A DNA stretch of 22,274 nucleotides from Plakobranchus ocellatus (taxonomy: Eukaryota > Mollusca > Gastropoda > Plakobranchidae): NCBI GenBank assembly GCA_019648995.1, contig BLXT01002685.1:94000-116273 (forward strand), given 5' to 3'. This document shows, piece by piece, positions 19,280 to 22,274 of this stretch (the stretch's first letter is position 1; the number at the start of each line of letters is the position of its first letter). Position numbers and translations under genes: made by a program. The notes under the pieces were generated by a model. That model made no database searches and had not been told where the DNA came from. It worked only from the letters and a program-made list of their open reading frames with translations.

Positions 19280-20039
19280 GAAGATTTAGAATAGACTAGC
19301 CTGAATATTTATCATAATTGCTTATCTCACTATTCTGGAATGTAAATAACAGATCCTGATTCAAAATTTTAACCAAAAAAAAAAACCTATATGTTATAAA
19401 ACAATAATCTGAAGAAGAAATTAGCAGCATATTGTTTTTCTAGCAGAAAAAAAACAACTTTATTTATTCAAAGTCTCTTATTTACTAATGACACAGCAGT
19501 TTATCAACAGTCTTTAAGTTTCCATGTCTTCTCTGTCATTTGATACCCTAGACTATGTTTACACAGCCATGACCAGGCTGTGGCCACTAAGTTCTGCTGT
19601 TCAGCAGATCAAGTGCAATTTTGATAAAATTGTGTTATGTTTGATTAAACACAGGGATGTGCAGAAAGGGAGAAAATTGGATGTAATCCTCCATGCATTA
19701 CATTTCCTTGACATGGTATTGAGACTTGCGTGTTTTTTATGACCTTTGGTTTATGCTAATTGGAGCAACTGCTCCTTAAGGGTGGCCCATGCTGGATAGG
19801 CGAAAGGGATAGAAGCCAGGCAAAGCATGGATCGAACAAGCAGACTACATACATAAAACTTGCATACATGCATCCATACACACACAGAGTCAGTGTGCAC
19901 ATCTTTCAGGAGGGCAGCCACCGGGACAGAGCCCTTCCTAGCTCGTGATACAGGTGGGGTAAGGGAGGGCTACCCCACTTCCTAGAGAACTAATGCCAAC
20001 CTCTGTTACAGTTGTTAAACACTGACCCAAGACACTTGC
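19280..20039. other. Upstream intron or spacer, no firm exon
   Basis: A plus frame at 19524-19742 (TAMTRLWPLSSAVQQIK ... KGRKLDVILHALHFLDMVL) has ordinary-looking composition but no splice or start support. Tetranucleotide-like CATA repeats lie at 19848-19885. A GC-richer patch at 19895-19990 (GGGTAAGGGAGGGCTACCCC) may already belong to the 5' part of the LINE copy that follows. Confidence 0.4.
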
Positions 20040-20532
20040 ACACATCCACTACATTAGTGAAAGTAGAGTTGGTGGAGTTTACAATATGGGAAGATGGACC
20101 TCGTTTGCTTTGGAAGACAGTGCATCTTGGAGAAGGAAAACTCCGATTTCAAATCCAGGCTGATGAGACCTGTTAGTTCCGTATGACAATCATATAAGGG
20201 ATGCAACTCTACAAAAACAAGCCTCTACTTTGAGGACAGATCCAAGGGTCAAAGGTTACGGGAGCACACCCAGAGAGAAACGGGCTGAAGACAGATGGAG
20301 ACCTTCTAAAGGTACATAAGACCCATCATGCATGGTATGGGCTCAAATCACAATGTATGTCATGGTGCTCTACATGTGAACTCAAGCATAGAGGCAAAGT
20401 GGCAGGCTCTCCACCTAGAAGGAGCTCACCCCAGCCACTGGAGGTATTTCTGCCTCATCTGGCTCAGGAGAGGAATCCAGAGGAAAAAAGCAACTGGTCT
20501 CAAGGAAAACATCTTCAATGATGAAAGACCAA
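20040..20532 (+). mobile_element. Possible 5' part of the LINE relic
   Basis: GC-richer than the surrounding intron and in continuous plus orientation with the endonuclease fragment downstream. The frame at 20328 onward (LHLEGAHPSHWRYFC, then a KKATG segment) runs without a break into the endonuclease start. I cannot assign a domain, so it may be LINE leader, ORF1/ORF2 N-terminus, or another repeat. Confidence 0.35.
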
Positions 20533-21590
20533 ACACAAGTCTGAAGATAGTGGGGTGGAACTATGAAGGAATAAATAGGGAAAAAAAAGCCATCAAAACA
20601 TTTTTTAGAGAAAGAGAAAGCCCAAGTGGTTTTGCCTTTGAGAAACTCATCTCATCCCAAACCTCAAGTTTCACACTATCAATCCAATCCAATGCTTTAG
20701 AAAAGATTGCCAAAACAGACACAAAGGTGGCATACTTACCCTCATAGCCCAAACAACATCCCCACATAAGAGATAGAAGCAGAAGCCAGCGATGAGGCAG
20801 ATCCTCTAAGCATTCTAATCCACTTATCAAACTGGCAATTCACAATGCATACAACTTTAATGCTCTCCCAGACAAAGAGTTAAGATTGCACTCAAAGTTC
20901 CACAAAAGAACTGCATCGTAGTGGGCATCTTCAACAATCACTTTGAAGAACTTTCGACTCAAAAGCTTGGAAGGCAGCCTCTACTACAGATCTAGCCTTT
21001 CCAACAAACAATATCGTTAGAGAAACAAAACAACAAGCCCTTGCCCCGCTGGCCATCAACAACCACAAACCCATAACCATCACTGTGACAACTAAAACTA
21101 GCCAAAAATCCACACCCTACCACGATGGAATTACAAAATAGCTGATATATATATGGCACAGGTTCAAACCTTTGACTGACCAACTTGTGACAGGAATCAA
21201 TTGCAAAACAAGCCAGGTAGGCAAACACTCAAGAGAAATTACACAAGCTATTCTCAAAGCTGCAAAAAAAAATATTATGAGAGGGTCCCTGTCACACTAT
21301 GTCCCAAACTGGTCAAAAGAGCTAGAGAGAATCTCCACAAAGACACAACTGACGCAAGGAAAGCAGGAGAAATCCAACCATAAGAAAAAAAATATAGAAA
21401 GGAAGAGGGCAGCAGCAAAACCTGTTATGCTGCCTAAAAGGACAACTAGCACAAGAAAACACAAAACCTGAGCTTTGACAGAGATAGAAAAAACTATGGA
21501 GACTTGCAAATCCCTGAATGGTGAATTTTGTTTCTGTGAATCCCCTATAATACTTGAAAAGGATGAGGAAACTCTGATCTGAATGTTTAA
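20533..21590 (+). pseudogene. Decayed LINE ORF2 (Jockey/I-like): endonuclease and linker region
   Basis: Several frames together follow an ORF2 protein. SLKIVGWNYEGINREKKAIK (about 20540-20600) is the start of the apurinic-type endonuclease, family pattern KI.QWNaEG...K. A deletion follows. About 20840-20945 has ALPDKELRLHS and, after a frameshift, NCIVVGIFNNH, which corresponds to the VVGDFN.H motif with the catalytic Asp replaced by Ile. About 20957-21100 has TTDLAFPTNNIV and then INNHKPITITVTT, which corresponds to the ...SDH.P...V motif with SD degraded. Then YVPNWSKELERI and, near 21500-21580, CKSLNGE, SPIILEKDEETL, a linker segment just before the reverse transcriptase. Multiple stops and frameshifts show that it is dead. 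The polymerase core is absent from the window, possibly because the element at 21665 interrupts it. Confidence 0.75.
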
Positions 21591-21664
21591 AGTGGCATCA
21601 CATGTCAACATCTGGATTCTTTGACGTTACAGAGTACGAGTGACGTCTCTGTTTATGTACTATA

Positions 21665-22274
21665 CAGTGCACACCTGATAATTCGACATCAAAGGGACCA
21701 GGCCACACATGTCGAATTAAAAGAATGTCGAATTGTGAGAAAGACTAGTTATAGAGCAAAAAAAAAGGCAGCCGGGGGGCGACAGTTATCAATTCTTAAA
21801 TATAACATCGCGCTAACACGGTCTTCTCCCTTGTCGCCAGCTATGCATACACACACACACTCATGCACATGAGTGGTACCTCGCGGGGGATGCCTGCCAC
21901 TGCCGTACACGCATATTGAAGTGTTGGGACTAAGCCAGAGAGCACAGGCCTAGAACCAGCCAAATGTCACATTTTTCCTCCTTTCCTGCGCACCCCCACC
22001 CTTTATTCCAAACCTCATCACCCCTGCAATGGCTCAATCACAATAAATGGTCTGTGTTATCAGATATATTAATTTTGCTGCAGGTGGTGGCCATGCCAAA
22101 GCATTTTGGGTTAGTTTGATCTGAAAACCGGGCGGGATTTGTCGAATTAAGAGAAATGAGCCAAGCAACATGTCGATTTGGGCAAAGTTTTGTTATTAAG
22201 GATTAAGAGTGATTTATTTGGGACTTTTTGAAATGCGTCGAATTATGGGAAATGTCGAATTAAGTGGAGTGCAC
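21665..22274. mobile_element. Non-autonomous pogo/Tigger-like element with terminal inverted repeats, cut by the window end
   Basis: A TATA at 21661-21664 is followed by CAGTGCACACC...TAATTCGACAT. The reverse complement of the window end reads GTGCACTCC...TAATTCGACAT, so the ends match at 19 of 23 positions from GTGCAC inward. The start CAGT after TA fits pogo/Tigger elements, which duplicate TA. Subterminal TCGAATT motifs recur at both ends (about 21711, 21727, 22141, 22236, 22254). The 610-bp interior has no transposase frame. The predicted final bases, TG followed by a TA duplication, would lie just outside the window. It sits at the 3' edge of the LINE relic and may have inserted into it. 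Confidence 0.75.

Noticed and set aside
20561..20830. 89-codon minus frame with a GTAAGT donor at about 20740
   Set aside because: It lies antisense to the LINE endonuclease relic, and the donor match appears fortuitous.
1..22274. CRISPR array, prokaryotic operon, phage or defence system
   Set aside because: No regularly spaced repeats, no ribosome-binding-site gene chains, and clear eukaryotic intron and transposon structure throughout.

Overview
This is an animal nuclear genome window: AT-rich, with long introns, GT-AG splice signals, microsatellites and decayed transposons, and no bacterial-style gene packing. Recurrent TAGATC clusters (for example near 2594, 9412, 10717, 10772, 11976 and 13874) and the style of the LINE and pogo relics suggest a mollusc, perhaps a gastropod. 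That assignment is inference. Most of the longer open frames are not genes. The believable coding sequence consists of exons, and I set their limits by reading splice sites and checking phase.

Main gene (minus strand, about 19277 down to 5408, open at both ends). Two exons are firm: 19277-19166 and 18875-17770. They join in frame and encode a long, disordered, Ser/Thr/Pro-rich segment that ends in an acidic patch and a strong nuclear-localisation-like basic cluster. Downstream candidate exons on the same strand lie at 14922-14841 (a CxxC), 14128-14073, 12771-12637 and 5586-5408 (a second CxxC, then poly-Gln). The first and last of these are phase-compatible and could form a split CxxC...CxxC zinc-binding module. 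I do not recognise the family.

Left part (1-5100). A 58-codon reading frame followed by AATAAA lies at 244-444. A piggyBac-type MITE with TTAA ends lies at 2358-2593. A small minus-strand gene or gene relic at 3156-2733 has a first block that resembles the SNAPC1/SNAP43 family and a second block that ends in an acidic tail with a downstream ATTAAA. A lysine-rich plus-strand exon-like frame lies at 4917-5104.

Intronic transposon zone (6.6-12.6 kb). This holds a decayed pogo/Tigger-Jerky type transposase (plus strand, 6690-9170, opposite to the host gene), a 33-bp inverted repeat pair around its tail, a tRNA-Val(AAC)-derived pseudogene or SINE head at 10985-11058, a candidate solo LTR at 11968-12396, and a 40-bp minisatellite that ends about 20 nt from a predicted splice donor.

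Right end (20-22.3 kb). A broken LINE ORF2 (endonuclease to linker region, plus strand) is followed by a non-autonomous pogo-like element whose terminal inverted repeats start at 21665. Its right end coincides almost exactly with the window edge. I found no complete, novel multi-gene system. The most interesting items are the unidentified nuclear gene with its split zinc module, the possible SNAPC1-like remnant, and the two well-defined MITEs.
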